DNA from: Anseranas semipalmata
Lineage: Eukaryota > Chordata > Aves > Anseriformes > Anseranatidae
Reading direction: 5' to 3'
Assembly: GCA_013399115.1 (NCBI GenBank)
Contig: VXAA01006072.1
Span: forward strand, 301,770-365,769
Length of the DNA stretch: 64,000 nt
The notes under the pieces are model-generated. The model saw only the letters and a list, made by a program, of their open reading frames with translations. It had not been told where the DNA came from and made no database searches. A program made the position numbers and the translations under genes. Shown piece by piece: positions 23,776-37,866 of the stretch (positions are counted from its first letter, which is position 1; each line of letters starts with the position of its first letter).

Positions 23776-26700
23776 TTACACCCGTATCTGTTACTTCTAC
23801 AGGATCCTGTCCCAGCACACAGAACAGACTCGCAAACAGGAAGAATTAAAGTTGCAGAGGCTGCCAAAAATGGGGCATTTTCTAACTTCCAAGTAATTAC
23901 CTTTGAAATCAAAAGATAGTGTAAATTCATGTTGATTTTTAATATAATTCTATAGAGCTATATGTAAAACAAAGCATGCTTTGCTTTTTAAAAAATGTAT
24001 GCAGACAAATCCTCTGCATAGCTGAGATGCAGCTGTTACATTCTGAGTCCCAGCATACAGTGAATTTTTACGGCTGAGCTATAAACCTCTGAAAAATGAG
24101 GTTTATAATAGAAACTCTGACACCATCTAAAATATAGCAGCACTATTGGGTGCTGCTGTAATATGGCCCTAATTTATAAACCACTGAGGAATCCCGTTCC
24201 ATTTTGAAACTCACAGACAGTAATCTAGAAAAAGGGTAAACCACAAGGAAAAATGGTCATGGTGTCCATGAGCTATAGCATCTAGTCCATCTAACAATCC
24301 AAAAATCATATAGGATGCCACAATATTTAGGCCATGCACTGAATCCTGCACTGTCACAAAATAAAAACATGGCATATCATAGGATGTGGGGATATTTCAT
24401 AGAGCCACGTGCCACTTTGTATGCCTCTGGGCAGTATTTTTCAAGTGAAAATTTGATATAAGAACACTAGAAGTAAAGAAAAAAAGAATAGAGAAACACA
24501 ACCCAAACCCTCCAGTTTTGCTTGACATAATAGATGTTTTTGCAAGAGGGCTTCAATGTACTTCCGTTTAAATTGAAAAAAAAGTGGCTAAGAAAGCAGA
24601 TTGTTTACTCACAGGAGACAAAAGTTTATCACTAAACATTACGAAAAAGCTCTCAGTGTTTTGAGCCTCCAGCTCTGCGTTAAAATGTATTGAAAAAACA
24701 ATAATTCACAGAGGCAGCACTCTGTCTCATTGCTCACAATCTGCTTTTCTGCAATATGCTGGACCAGAAACTTGTTAGAAATCTTTAGAGTGACCCTGGA
24801 ATGCTAAACATAGACTTCAGCCTTTGGATTTATGTTTGGAGAGTCACTTTATGCCTTTGCGGTCATTACTTCCCTGGGATGCCTTTCCCTGTGCTGTGCA
24901 AACATCTGCCCCGGCTCTGCGGCGCAGAGCGGATGGAGGGAGATGAACAAACAGAAGCCAGGGTGCAGGACGGCGCTGCTGGGACCTTCATGGAGCTGCT
25001 GCTCCCCGGCTCTCGCCCCACAAACTGCCTCTGCTGAAGGACGGCTCTGAGCTGGCGCTTCCACCTTCCCCAGCCACCCTCCTAGCGCTGCAGGGGGGTT
25101 CGGCAGTGCCTCCGAGGGGTGGTTTTGCTCCACATCCAGTTACCGAAGGACTGGCATCCTGCTCCTTCCTTTGGTGCCTGAAGGTGGAATTCCTGCTCTG
25201 CTGTCACAGCCACCACCTGCGGTCTAGTGAAGTGATGCTTGCTTGCAGTTGTGGAAACAAATGGGAACCTTTTGGCACAAAGGTTAGAAACCAAGATGCG
25301 AGCAAGAATTTCATTGATAGCTGTCTCTTGCTTCAAAGCCTGGAAAAAGTCACTTCTCCCCTCCCTACACATCAGAGTTAACCCGGCATATATGTTGGGA
25401 TTATACCACGTACATTGAAAGCACATTACTCCACAGCAAGAAAAAACATTTTAGGGGCTCACAGCTGCCAGGTTTAGACTGAAATTTTCATTATGGCCAT
25501 CCCAGATCCCTTTTGTATTTCCCCTAAATGGTCTCCTTTTGCATGCTAAGCATCAAAGGAGAATAAATCCCCATTTATTGCACAATTCTTGCTAAAACTG
25601 TTTCACAGCAGACTTGCTATAAATCAAGCTCACCATATTCTTGTCAGCCACATCACTGCCCACCAACATGGTAACGTTTCACATACCGCATGCCCAATCT
25701 ACCGTACTCAAGTGAGCCATAAGCCCTCTGGTCTCTTCATTAACAAAAAGCATTGATTTGCTTGCTTAAAAAGCCAACAAGAAAAGCCTTAAGTAGCACT
25801 CCATGCAGCTGTGCCTTCCCCTGAAATCCTCCCTGTCAGGCACTGAAGAAACACGGCAGCACTGTGATGCAGAGATCCAAGTGTGAGAGGGGCTGATGAC
25901 TTAGCTCTTCATAAACAGTTAACAGGCTAACGAGGGCATCTGCAGAAGGAATAGGCACTAAAACTGAAACTAGATACAAAATAAATATTCCAGAGTTGGA
26001 TTTCTTAAAAAAGATTCTGCTGAGCTATAGTTCCACATCAAATTTTTATTGAATACATTTTCTACTGAGAATTTGTGCACTAAAACCAGTCAAAATCATA
26101 TGAGAGGAGCATAAATTTCATGTACAGTTTTCACTGCAAATATTGTTCAAGAGAAAAAAAGCAAAAGCACTTTTTAATCAAGCCCATTCCACAGCCTCTC
26201 CTTCCCTTCCCCTACAACACAAGCTGCAGGCTGGAAATTTGAGCCTCTGCAGCCCTGGTCCCTGTAGTACCAGACGCGGCACGAGGCCTCCAAGAGACAA
26301 AGGCACTGTTTGAAGGTCACAGCTGGGGGACAGATTATTCTTCACGTTGCCTAAAGACGATGCTTAGGTCTACTGCAGGTGTAGTAAAGCTATGAAGAAG
26401 TTGACATTTTAAAGCAACTGCGAAGGCTTCACTTGTTCTTAGCTCGTGATAATTCATGCAATTTCAGGAAACTGCTGTTAAAACTCCAACTCGATACTGC
26501 TTCTTTCCTCAGAGAAGCTCTCTCAGAGCTCCACCTCCAAATATTAAGCAGGTCATTAATTCCTGAATCTGATTGCAGATTTCATTTTTTGTCATTCTAC
26601 AAAAGCAGAAAATGAGGGGTTAGTTCCCTGGAAGGATGACGTATCTCACTGTGCAAGCAAGATTATGGGTCACTTCGAGCTTGGAAAGGCTCTGTGGTCT

Positions 26701-27949
26701 TTAATGACACACAGAAAAGCTGTTTTACATAGCTTCTTTTAGCTATCAGCATCTAATAAGTGCAACGTTCTTCTTTCCCTCTATGACTACAAGGGGAGCT
26801 GAGAAAAAACTTACTCCTTTTCTCAGAAGTACCCAGATTTATCACCAGAATATAAATATTAAATGGGTTTAAAATCAAGTGCTTTTCAGAACTTAAGTGG
26901 GTCTCAGTTGCTGTGCTATCCTAGATGCTCACAGGGCTAGTCTTTCCTGGGATATGCAGTTACGTGGGCTCCTGAGAAGAAAATTACACTGAAGAAAAGG
27001 TCAATAAATGGCAGTTAGGATATGTCATCTCATAATAGTTGTAATTACTGTTAATCAGAGTGCCTCACTCTGTAGCAGGTTACAGTACGTATTTGCTGTA
27101 TTTTTCCATAACAAGAAGAACGTTGCTATATGATCTAGAGCTCACACTATGAAATGCATGGTTTCCTGCACTGATGCTGCTTTATTACAGAAAGCCCAAT
27201 GCAGTTACATTACCTCCAAAGAAACAATCCACATAAGTGACCTTGAAAGATGTTACATTCATTTTTCTTTCTGCATATTTTTGTGATGGATTTAATGTTC
27301 AATAAAACTGAAAGAATAACAGCATTTCAGGCTCAAGCTATTTGTGCAAGTGCCAAGCACTGCAGAAAGAGTTCAGGGCTGATTTCTGTACCTCACTCAA
27401 CCCATTCACATCGACACTGATATAGTGGCTCCATTCTCTTTCCCGTAGGCTGAAAAGCAGGCTTGTTTTCTACATGCATTCTTTTTCCTACAAGGTTTCA
27501 TACTATGTATATAAGGCAAATTCCTAGCAGGACAGATGCAGCTTTTTAGTTCCTCATCCTTGGGTGGTAGTTTTTGGGGTTTTTTTCTTCTCCTCTTTCT
27601 CTCTCACAAAAGCATGAGCTGAGCAAAATTTGACTGATGCATTTCAGAAAGGCAACAATTCTCCAGTGTATTAAGTAGCTAATGTGGGTACTATAAAAAA
27701 AGGCTTGTGTTCACAATGCAGCAAAGACCTTACACGTGCCTCCATACTGAACGTAGAGGTTTAAGCGCATGGTGACACTTGGCTGAACCACGCCTGATGA
27801 AGGGCCTCCTCGTGGTTCAAAGCACTACGGACACTAGTGTTGTATCTTCAGAACAGGAAAATCCCTAAAGAAGCCACAGATGCAGGCTATAAAGAGAAAT
27901 AAACACAAATGTTCTGTGTTCACAGAAAAAAGCTGTGCTTACTGAGCAC
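23776..27949. other. AT-rich non-coding stretch
   Basis: Mostly AT-rich sequence with no gene. A balanced patch at 24880-25200 has frames of 72-114 codons on both strands, read as chance. No transposon or RNA gene was recognised. Confidence 0.58.
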
Positions 27950-28560
27950 TTGATGTGGGGACGAGGGGCTGAGCGCACGAGAGCTCCGCAGCAGCACGGA
28001 GGAGATGCTCACGGCCGGGCCTCTTCCCTCCGGCCCAGCTTCACACGTGGACTGCCGGAGCCGTGCCGCGACAGCGATCCCGAGCGGCAGCGAGAAGTGA
28101 CTGCAGGCTTTGGGGTGAGGTGAAGAGCTCTACCCCTGTGTTAGAAACGTGGGTCCGCACTCAGGACTGCTGCCGACATCCAGGAGGCTGGTGACAGCAG
28201 TGGGAAACGCTTCACGTGTTAAGCTAGTGTTTAGTTTCCTCCTGTGCATCGGCAGCCTCATTTACTCTGGGATCTGGCATTTATGACAAACTCTAGAAAA
28301 AACATAAGTTTGGAACACTGAAAATGCCAGCAGCCCCCTCTTTCCCTTTTCCAGCAGAAAACGACTGCAGCGTCTTGCTGAACTGCGAAGGGCAATCCTA
28401 CAAAGGACAACCGAAACGGCAGCAGAGAGCAGCGACACTCCGGGGCCGGAGCCCTGCCACCCCGGGGCCGGCGGAGCGTCGATGGCCGGAGAATCCCGCA
28501 GCGCCCCAACGAGAGGCCAGGTGCCCCATGGCGAACGTTGCGGGCCTAGCATGTCGCGCA
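27950..28560. promoter_or_regulatory. pair of CpG-rich islets
   Basis: Two dense patches are separated by about 330 bases. The first, about 27955-28090, has some 17 CpGs. The second, about 28430-28560, has a similar number, including CCGGGGCCGGCGGAGCGTCG. The frames through the second patch (83-119 codons, both strands) are mutual shadows. This could be a CpG-island regulatory element. No promoter motif was identified with certainty. Confidence 0.33.
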
Positions 28561-28787
28561 GAATGCCTGCAAGCTGTCTTTCTGCACAGCTTTCATGGTT
28601 TCCTAGATGAGGCTTCAGCATTCCAAGCTTGTCCCCCTGCCGCCTTAGGTTTTAATCAACCCTTTTGATCCATACTCTTAAAATAAAGCTCTAGAACGCC
28701 CTTCTCTTGTCAAGGCAAGTATTTCCAAGTATTTCTGGCCAAAGAAAAATAGAAAAATACAGTTTCTTTAGCCATGGATATATTGAG

Positions 28788-28795
28788 NNNNNNNN
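28788..28795. other. assembly gap (8 N)
   Basis: Eight undetermined bases. The true length of the missing sequence is unknown. The plus frame running across it (28707-28958) is therefore unreliable. Confidence 0.99.
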
Positions 28796-29083
28796 TAAAG
28801 ACATCAAAGAAGTCACAAAATCACTTTCACTCCTAGCCTCTCTTATCAGGAATCATCCTCGAGTACACCCAATAGGCAGCACTGCATCTAACTATTCCTT
28901 CCTCATCAGCATGTGGCAGGGGGGCCCTGTTGTTGTGACAAGGGTCAGTTTGAACTGAGGGAGGAACAAAAACAAAGTTCTGTGATACTTTCAGATAAAT
29001 ATATAAAAGTAAAGCCTCCTCCATGAGAATCATCTGCTATTCAAAGACTGAGCTGGATTCGCCAGAATACTTAGTTTTGTCAT

Positions 29084-29098
29084 AAAAAAAAAAAAAAN
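29084..29098. repeat. poly-A run with one undetermined base
   Basis: A run of 14 A followed by a single N at 29098, probably an uncertain homopolymer length in the assembly. Confidence 0.9.
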
Positions 29099-29099
29099 C

Positions 29100-32000
29100 A
29101 TTAAGTTTGCTACAGTATTTCATACCAGAGCAAATAAATAAACCTCAAGAAAAATCTGACTATCAAATTGTTGGCTTTCATACAGGAAATCAGGGGAGTG
29201 ATTTATAAAAACACTGCTACCCTACTTGAACGCTAAAAGGATATTCAAGTAGCTATACTTACTTAATACTTATTTGAAAGCATTTTCCCTTTACTAGTGT
29301 CATGCCTTGGAGAGTTCCCATTAACACTGTCAGTTTTAAAACCTCTGGCTTCTGAAGTACCTTTAGTTATTTAGTCTTCCCACAAGATACATTAACTAAT
29401 GAACAAAAGGAATGAGATAGGCCAAGAGTATCTCCAAAACCTTCAATCTTCATATGTATCTAATGCAAACTGAAAGAGCATTAGCTGAATTTTTAAGAAA
29501 TAACCAAGCAGCACCAAAAAACCCCTTTGGTTTTAACAAGTGTCTGCTCGGTACTGCAGACAGCTGCTTATTAATAGCTGTCTATTGCATATGCACTGCA
29601 TTCATGCAAATTCTCTAGGTAATTGTAAGTGCATGCGCACTACTTTTTCACAGAACAGCACAATATCAGAGAAAAAAAGCTTTGAAGTTAGCAATGCAGG
29701 CCTGGTGTGTTTGGAACATATTTGAATCTTGGGCAATTGTCCAGTATCATTCAACTATCCCACACAATACAGATGTTGTCATTCTCACATGACTACTCCA
29801 GAGCTTGGATTTTTTCTCCTCCTGTTCCACCTGAAGTGAGTTTCCTTGATCTTCACCCATTTTAGCCACACCCCACGCAACAGTACGAACCATCCTTAAA
29901 TAACTCCTTTTCCTCAACTTCCTCTGAAAGTACTTCTATTCATAAGTATCTCCCTTAAATTTACTTTTCAGAGCTATCATCCATGTTTAACTTCTGTAAA
30001 TTGGTTTGGATTATTTCTCTTTTCTCAGACATTTTCAGAACTTCACAAAGCAAGCATTTAAGGCCACTCTTTGCATAGCACTTAGCACACTGGGTCCTGG
30101 GTCATGATTAGGGCTCTTAGGACTGCAGAAATGCAAACAAAGTTTGCAGATAAATTTTGCTGTTAGATGTAAGCTAGCACTTTATTTTTTCCTTATTTTA
30201 TTTCAATGAAGAAAATAAAATTAGGCCCAGCATCTCTCTAAACATACTCTTTAAATGCACACTTTATCTCTTGCTGCTTCCTTTTTGCACATCGCCACTT
30301 AGGCAAGATTCGGTTACAACTGTTGTTGACCACCAAAACCCGCATTAGTCCCATCAGAATGACTGCAGGACATTCCATACCAAACAGTTTACTGAATGTA
30401 CTTAGTGCACGCACACCCATGGTACCAGAACATCAAATATCTTCCTGCCTAACTGCTGTTGATAAGCAATAGACTGACACTTCCAAAAGCCTTCCTTTGG
30501 GTCAGAGCTCTCCCTAGCAAAAGCGAGCTTCTCCTAGCAGCAAGTACCTGAAACCCAAAGGTAGATTCAGGTCATGCAGACTGATCACATTTTCGGAGTT
30601 TCTTTCCCCCTGACAATGCAACAGCTATTACATACTTACTTTGAAAACTATCTTGTTATAGAGAGCCTGATCAGGTCAAGCAGAGTGCTTAACAGCCATC
30701 GTGACTAACAAATCCAGTACTGGTGATGCCAGCCCAGTGACAGCAGCAAAGCATGGTTTTCCAACACTCAGGCCATGCAGATCGTCGTGCACATCCATAA
30801 GAACTGGGGACAGACAACACTTAAAAGCATGTTATAAATCTATTAACATGCAAAAGGGCTTTGTAAAATTTATGTGAGAATGCCTGGTATTTTCCCAGTC
30901 AGTAGAAATAAGTCACTTTCTAGCTCACACAGATGAGTCCTGAGGGTGTGAGTTCCTGGGCGTTTTTCCAGGGCATGCTCTCAAGCCCGTTCTTGGCCTT
31001 AGGTTTCATTTGACCTTTCTGTACCACATATGGTACAGAAATGGCTTGGAATACTTTAAAGTGTAGATGCACGGCCATCTAGTGAAATCTGAATTTTGTT
31101 TTCAGCTTCCCTGCAACAGATACCTTTGCAGCTTGTTACATTGAGGGTGCCGTTGTCTTTTTTATATATTTATTCATTTGTCCAAAGACATACACAGAAA
31201 GGTCAGAAATTAGTATGTTACATGAAGCTACCTCAGATAGCAGGGAAGAATTCAGTTCTTAAAATGATCTTAAAATGAAAAGTATCAGGAGAAATCCCCC
31301 ACCTTGCACAGCATAGCTCCATACAATCCATCACAGGGAGGACGCGCCTCTGCCTAAAGAACGCTGTACTGGAGCACAGACAGATGGAGCAGAGGGCAGG
31401 AAAAGAGCCTGGCGGTGGCAATGGACACAGGCGGCTGCAAGGGTCCTCAGCTGAGCTGCGGACACTGTGCCAGACCGTTGTGACAGCAAAGCAGCAGCTG
31501 GTGCCCCTGGTGTGAGCGAGGCAGGGCAAGAAAGGAGACTTCAGAGGTTTCGTTACCTGGGAGCAGGCAGCAGCAGCGTAAGGCAGCAGGTGATAGTTGA
31601 AGGCAGCCATTCAACAGAAGAGGAATAGACAGATACTCCTTCAGAAATAAAAGATGATTTTGAGAATAAAAGCAACCTGGGTAACAAGTGAGAAGTTCAC
31701 ACAGGCAGAAGGACACTAAGAAAAGCATTCAAAACCGCAGGCAACTGGGAAGTGACTTGCCTGAAACACTTAGAAAAGAGTGCCTTAACAGATAAAATAC
31801 AAAAGAGACGTAACTCACTGCAGGCCGAAACACTACATATTAAAAGAAAAAATGTCCTGTGTTAGAACAAGAGACTTCAGTCTTAGCACCATCGGCTACA
31901 AGCCGTCTCATACCCACCCCGAAACATATTCTAAATCTCTAAACTCAAACTGTAATTTTCTTCACCACAAAATATCCAACCTAATCCCTCATTATGCCTT

Positions 32001-35000
32001 ACCAGTGAGGGTGAAACTTCAATTGACAGTATAATACATTCATGGACACCTGCAGACCTAATAATTGGCCAGGGAGTATGTGGATGAGATCAGCAAAATT
32101 GCTGCATTCCTACTGTAAGCCTAAATGTCCTACACCAGGAAACAGCTTTGCTACTGCAAGGTGTGTAATTTAATAAACCATTAACTCAAACCTGAGGTGA
32201 AGTAAATTCAACATATTATACATTTCAAAATAGCATTAGAATTCAATTTAAGTGTCACCAAAAGCCTAATCCTCAGTATACAGAGAGTATTAATAAGTGA
32301 CTTGGAGTCTGTGGCTTGATTTAATTTCCAGCTGAGTTGTGCTGTCGTCTGACTGTGCTTCCTGCAGTGAGGATACCTCGGGGGTAACATCACAGGTCCA
32401 AACCAGGGCAGAGTCTGAAAGCATGCATGGGCCCACTTGGTGGGATCTTCCTAGGCGGACAGGTGGGCATACGCTCAAGCAAAAGCAATCTGGTTCCAAA
32501 TTGCATCACTTCTGGGTGCCGTCATAAAGATTTTAATATTCTCCAGCAATATGACACCTCAGCAGGGTCCCCGGGCATCCCCGCACTAAGCCTGTTTCCT
32601 GTTCTTTCTGTAACCGCTGGGACAAAATACATTTTTGATAACGCAGGTGCTCCTGGAAGAAGTCACTAGGAACAGATAGAGACAAGGCTGTGTGCATAAG
32701 GCCAGTGTCACATCGGTGCTGTGCTGCCTGAATTATAAACAAAGCGCTGCCTGGTAACACAGCTGGCTCAGGCACGTGCTGCTCTCCCCATTACATTAGC
32801 TGCGCCAATAGCACATGGCAGGATTACAGCAACTATTAAGTGACAGATACACTGCTTTCAATCCCCCAAGTCAGATGTAAAGTGCAAATGGTGCATCATT
32901 TCCACAAAGAGCCAAAAGCATAAAATCTGCTTTCCATTTTTGCAGGAGTCGGCCATGTTCTGGACTTTTTTATGTAGCCCCTATAATAACTCCTCTTGAT
33001 TAGCAACCAAGGCACGTCCCAAAGCAGTTTGGGAAATGCATCTCTTCTATAAATGACAACAGATTATTTAAGCAACAGCTAAAGCACTCTGACTGCATTT
33101 TAGTTTGCTTGCATTAGTGTCAGTCTTCTCATATATCTAAAGAATGAATCCTGGATCTTCTTTAAAATGGTGGAGAGTGATACAAAAATAGCAGACTACT
33201 CATCTAAAATAAAGTTATATGTTTGAAACAGTTGGAAATTGTTTTTTAATCACTGGCGTCTTTCTTCTAGAATATAATCTGCCTGCTATACATTTTGCTT
33301 TTCTATCCAATTTCTAGGGAAAATGCAGCAAGTGTGTTAATAAATAATTTATAAAAACATTACAAAAGATAAAGCACTCCTGCTAAAATGTTTCCAGCCT
33401 TCTAGATACCTGTTCATTTGTAATCCTCTCCGTTTCCCCTTTGCTGGAACATCAGAAGAGGGTTATTGCTGCATTTCTCCACAGACCCATTTTACTCATC
33501 CTGCAAGTGTCAAACCACATCTTTGTTTTGAAGGTATCCAGCCTGATAAAAGGGTATGGCCCAGTCTGAGTTGCAAGTTCAATTTTATCTACTACAGATT
33601 TTTGTCATGAAAAACATTTTTCATGAAAGCAACATCCTGATTTATTTTTGTGGTCTGGAGTGTGGAGGTTGGATGTAAAACAGACACACTGCTGGTCCTC
33701 CCAAAAAGGAGGCCTCATAGATGCCGTTTCCTTCAATGTTTTGTCCTTCCTCTAATAACAAAGGGGGTGTGCTTTCTGTGAAACAAAAGAGGGTGATTTT
33801 GGAGCATGGTGCACAGGATAGCTTTGTTCTTACAAAGAGGAAGGAAATCACTGGAAGACAGCTTGTGATGAGCCTCGCCAGATGGAATTTAATTTTAGTG
33901 AAGGCAAGGACTCTATGAGAAGCTAACATTAGTGAGCAAGTAAAACTTGAAGGAGGAAAAATAAAGCAAAAATAGCCTTCAATAGATCATAGGAGTATGT
34001 GTGTATGTGCATATATGTCTATGTCTATACTATTTAAAAGACTGAAGGTAGGTTTCAATGGATGCAGTTGCCCTGAAAATGTCTACACATTCATTAAAAA
34101 GGTCATAATTGTATCAGAAGGAAGTTAAAGGATTCTCTACCATTTCTGCACCATCCTACATTACTCGTTTTGTCCTGCTTATACTGTTCGCATGAAAAGA
34201 ACAAAGAGAGGGATGAGAAGACGAGTGGAAAACAGCCCACAGCGTATTATGGAGCTGAACCATCCCCCGGCGAGCCTCCACAGGTACTGAGGTGCCACCA
34301 GCGGGGCTTCCCCGCCAGCTATCTCACAATCACTGGCAGCGCCCACCGCTGCCGCACCGGTCCTTGGTCTGGGCTGCACAGGCCGACCACATGCTCCCAA
34401 GGGGGGCTCTGCCTGGAAGAAATTCAGCAAAAATGAACAACCACGTCCAGGCAAGCAACATGGCCGAGACCTCAGCTAGCTATAAGCCACAAACAGCAAG
34501 TGCATTGCCCAAAATGCTGTTACAGAAGATGCGCTACAAGCATTCCCATCTTCAGCGCAAGCTGGTGAGACCCAGAACCAAAAAGGTGAAATAAAATCTG
34601 TCCAGGTGAGTGTGCTTCACAAAGGCGCACTCAGCTGCAAAATAAAGGTGAACGGCTCAAAGGCAGTCAAGGGGAGCGAGCGGCACGGAGACGAGAGCGG
34701 CTGTCGCCGCCTGCGACTGTCGGTGCCCATCACGAGGCCGGCAGCGGCAGTGGGCCCCTTCCTCCCTTTCATGGCACAGACACCTCGGGGAGATGCAGAA
34801 GTGATCAGAAGGGAGGATGACAAACAGCAGACCTGCAACAGCTGACCCCTCTCAGAGAGAAATGGCTTCCTTTTGGGCTTCTGATGCTAATGACAACAGG
34901 AGAGGTATTGCAGCAAGGCGCTGTGTGGGAAGCATGGCTTTTGCTTCGTTTTTATTTTGTTAAAACGGAAGCATTAAATACTTTCCCTCTCAGTGTCCCT

Positions 35001-37148
35001 ATTCCTGTGGCCCAGTTCAAGACTCAGATTTTCGCTGTCACCATCCTCAGTGCCGGGGCTCAGTGCCCCGGTGCCTCAGGCATAAAACCTCCCGCTGTGC
35101 AAGCTGAATGCCTCCCCAGTTGTCTGCAAGAGCTGAGGGACCCAGCACTGCACCAGGCTCCATGCCAGGAACTCTTAAAGCCCCCCAACTTCACGCACCA
35201 GCTCAGGTAAGGACTGGGAAAATACCTCAGGCAATTTCTGATTTGCACCAAGCCTAGCTTCATCAGAGAAACAGAGAAGATGCACAGCAAAGTTGTTCCT
35301 TCGAGGCATCACAGAACTTTTGCTTTTTTGTTTTAACGACAGTGCAGGAATATTGAGATTGACCAAAAAGCCTTCAAAAGGGGCTGCATCCACCTTCAAA
35401 GGGGAAAAAAAGAAAAAAAAAAGCGTTTCCTGGGGCAAATGTGTCTTGTTGTTGTTGTTTTGGTTGTTGTTGGTGGTTTTTAGTCACTTATTCCTGTGCT
35501 TTAAAGATGAGTACTTTATTAAGAATGCACTGTCAAAAGATTACACTAAAGGAACAACTGCATTTAAGTAAATTAAAGGGCTTTTACTTTTTTTCTGCCT
35601 TTTCAAAGTTGTCAAATACAAGCGAGAACACCATTTATTTGGTTTGACAAATAAAGATGGCAACCAAACCATTGTGCACAGTCCTTCAGACTCAAAGCAA
35701 CCGTTTCGCAGAGCTGACAAAATGTAGCACTGGAGGCATAGAACAGTTTGTCTGGTGAAGGATTAGCAGACTGGCATGTTCTGGATAATAAGACTAATTA
35801 ATAATTTTCATCTCTACGGAACTACATCACACACAACCTCATTTCTCTTTTCCCTTTATTGCTGGGCTTAATGCCTGGGTCCTGTGTATTATTATGGACA
35901 GCCACAGATTTGAAGGAGTGGTCAGAGTAAACAAATGGCCATTTTCACAGCTCATCCTGAAAACAAGGAAAGGAGGGAGGAAAACCCACAGTGGCAACCC
36001 TTATTCTGAGCAATGAGTTACATAAGAAACAAAGGTGGGATTTTCCAAGAAAAAAGGAAAGCAAGGAAAGGCTCCTGCACTGTAGTTTGTAATTGCAATT
36101 TATGTTGCAAATGTAACAAAAGCATTTTGGCCTACTGACCGAAAGAATCTTTCCGAAACACTGAAGTACAGCAGAGCACAACACAAATCGTTATTGGAAA
36201 AGCTGTACTAACACAATTTCAAATTAAGTTTTAGGGCATTCACACTAAATGGAACTTGAGCTTTATGCAACGTCCAGAGCCACAAAAGGCTCCTTCAAAC
36301 ACTTGCAACTATTCACCCCTCTCAAACAGCACTTCATCTCGTGTGATCCCTGCGGAGACTGTCTCCTTGAGATTGAGATCAGCAAGTGGGTACCTACCAG
36401 CTTCTCTCCTCTAACCAAAATGAACGAAAAGGGTTCGAGTGTTTGCAAGGAGGCACAGCTAACACCTCTCAAATGGTTTCTTTGAAATTTATTTTCTAGA
36501 GTAAATATGGGTTAGAAACATGTGACATCAGAAAGACTGAAATAATGAAAACAGAAAATTATTACACAAGAGCTAGCAAAACCCTTGAAGTTTCAGTTGG
36601 ACTGAGCAGTACTTTTTGCACAGCTCCACAGATTCCAGGAATATTTCATCTCTCTAATGATCTCTGAATAACATGATAGAAAGTCTTGAGACTTGGCTAT
36701 TACTGTGATGGCAAGGCAACAGAAACATGGCAATGAGCACTGCACCTTCAAAGAGTGCACGGGAAGATGAAAGGAGAGAGCGGTCTTTCAAACAGATAAC
36801 GTAAAAGGAGTATTAGGGAAGCTTGAAAAGGGTATCTACAACTTCTCATTCACAGAAGATGCTTTTGTACACTGAGCATTGTGAAGCACAGCAAAGACCT
36901 AAGGGCACTGGTGCATCCTATTGACTTCTGACCTGGGTGGATATTGAAAGTGCTTTTTCTGTTGCAGTTCAGAAATAAATCAATGCAAAAGACAATTCTG
37001 CTCTCCTGGCAGCACTGTACACTCCCACCACGCTTGTGGTGTCTCCTCTAACAGCACAGCTCCATAATCACAGCGCATGCACACTTTACACTAAAACCAG
37101 GAATCCAAGGTAATGAAAGCATGACTACTTAAAAGGTCTGTTCCGTAA
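29100..37148. other. non-coding stretch, no gene seen
   Basis: Long, mostly AT-rich sequence. Weak GC-richer patches lie at 31310-31600, 34240-34420 and 34660-34800. Their open frames (75-125 codons) overlap each other on opposite strands and match nothing known. A phrase at about 33880 (QMEFN in one plus frame) is reminiscent of CR1 RT but has no supporting motifs. Homopolymer and TTG-rich sequence lies at 35405-35480. No RNA gene was recognised. Confidence 0.55.
35405..35480. repeat. A-rich tract and imperfect (TTG)n
   Basis: An A-rich run (35405-35422) is followed after about 25 bases by a TTG-rich microsatellite (35446-35480) with interruptions. Confidence 0.85.
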
Positions 37149-37162
37149 ATGTCCACCTGTTA

Positions 37163-37798
37163 GTGGGCAATCCCAGGTACTTATACAGACTGGGAGAAGA
37201 AGAACTTGAGAGCAGCCCTGCAGAGAAGGACTTGGGGGTCCTGCTGGACGAGAAGCTGGACATGAGCCGGCAGTGCGCACTTGCAGCCCGGAAGGCCAAC
37301 TATGTCCTGGGCTGCATTAAAAAAGGGGTGGCCAGCAGGGAGAGGGAGGTGATTGTCCCCCTTCTGCTCTGCTCTTGTGAGACCCCACCTGGAATACTGC
37401 GTGCAGGCCTGGAGCTCTTGGAACGGGTCCAGAGGAGGGCCACTAAGATGATCACAGGGCTGGAGCACCTCTCCTCTGAGGAAAGGTTGAGGGAACTGGG
37501 CTTGTTTAGCTTGGAGAAGAGAAGGCTCTGGGGAGACCTCCTTGCGGCCTTCCAGTACTTGAAGGGAGCGTATAGACAGGAGGGGGAACGCCTGCTTACA
37601 CACGTTGATAGTGATAGGACAAGGGGGAATGGTTTTAAACTAAGTCAGGGGAGATTTAGGTTGGATATTAGGAGGAAGTTTTTCACTCAGAGCGTGGTGA
37701 GGCGCTGGAACGGGTTGCCCAGAGAGGTTGTGGCTGCCCCATCCCTGGAGGCATTCAAGGCCAGGCTGGATGTGGCGCTGGGCAGCCTGCTCTAGTAG
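37163..37798 (+). pseudogene. CR1 ORF2 C-terminal remnant
   Basis: This open frame of about 210 codons begins at a GTG inside the truncated element, so no true start is present. It lacks the endonuclease and most of the RT domain and keeps only the region downstream of the RT catalytic core. The local frame change near codons 70-87 ([20 protein letters not shown]) replaces the family's usual sequence. It is not expected to be expressed as a functional protein. Confidence 0.9.
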
Positions 37799-37866
37799 TT
37801 GGCAACTCTGCCCAGAGCAGGGGAGTTGAAACTAGATGATCTTTAAGGTCCTTTTCAACCCAGGCC

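Noticed and set aside
23450..23896. 148- and 128-codon plus frames in different registers
   Set aside because: They share the same CpG-rich DNA, and at most one could be real. Neither shows a domain or recognisable splice context.
33721..33930. Possible second fossil CR1 RT (QMEFN-like phrase near 33880)
   Set aside because: Only one short phrase matches. The upstream ADD-type and VPQGS-type motifs are absent at the expected spacing, unlike the 11-kb relic.
36425..36445. TTCGAGT string as a tRNA T-arm
   Set aside because: No matching acceptor, D-arm or anticodon arm can be folded around it. No tRNA was found in the window.
37181..37603. 140-codon minus-strand frame
   Set aside because: It is antisense to the CR1 ORF2 remnant.
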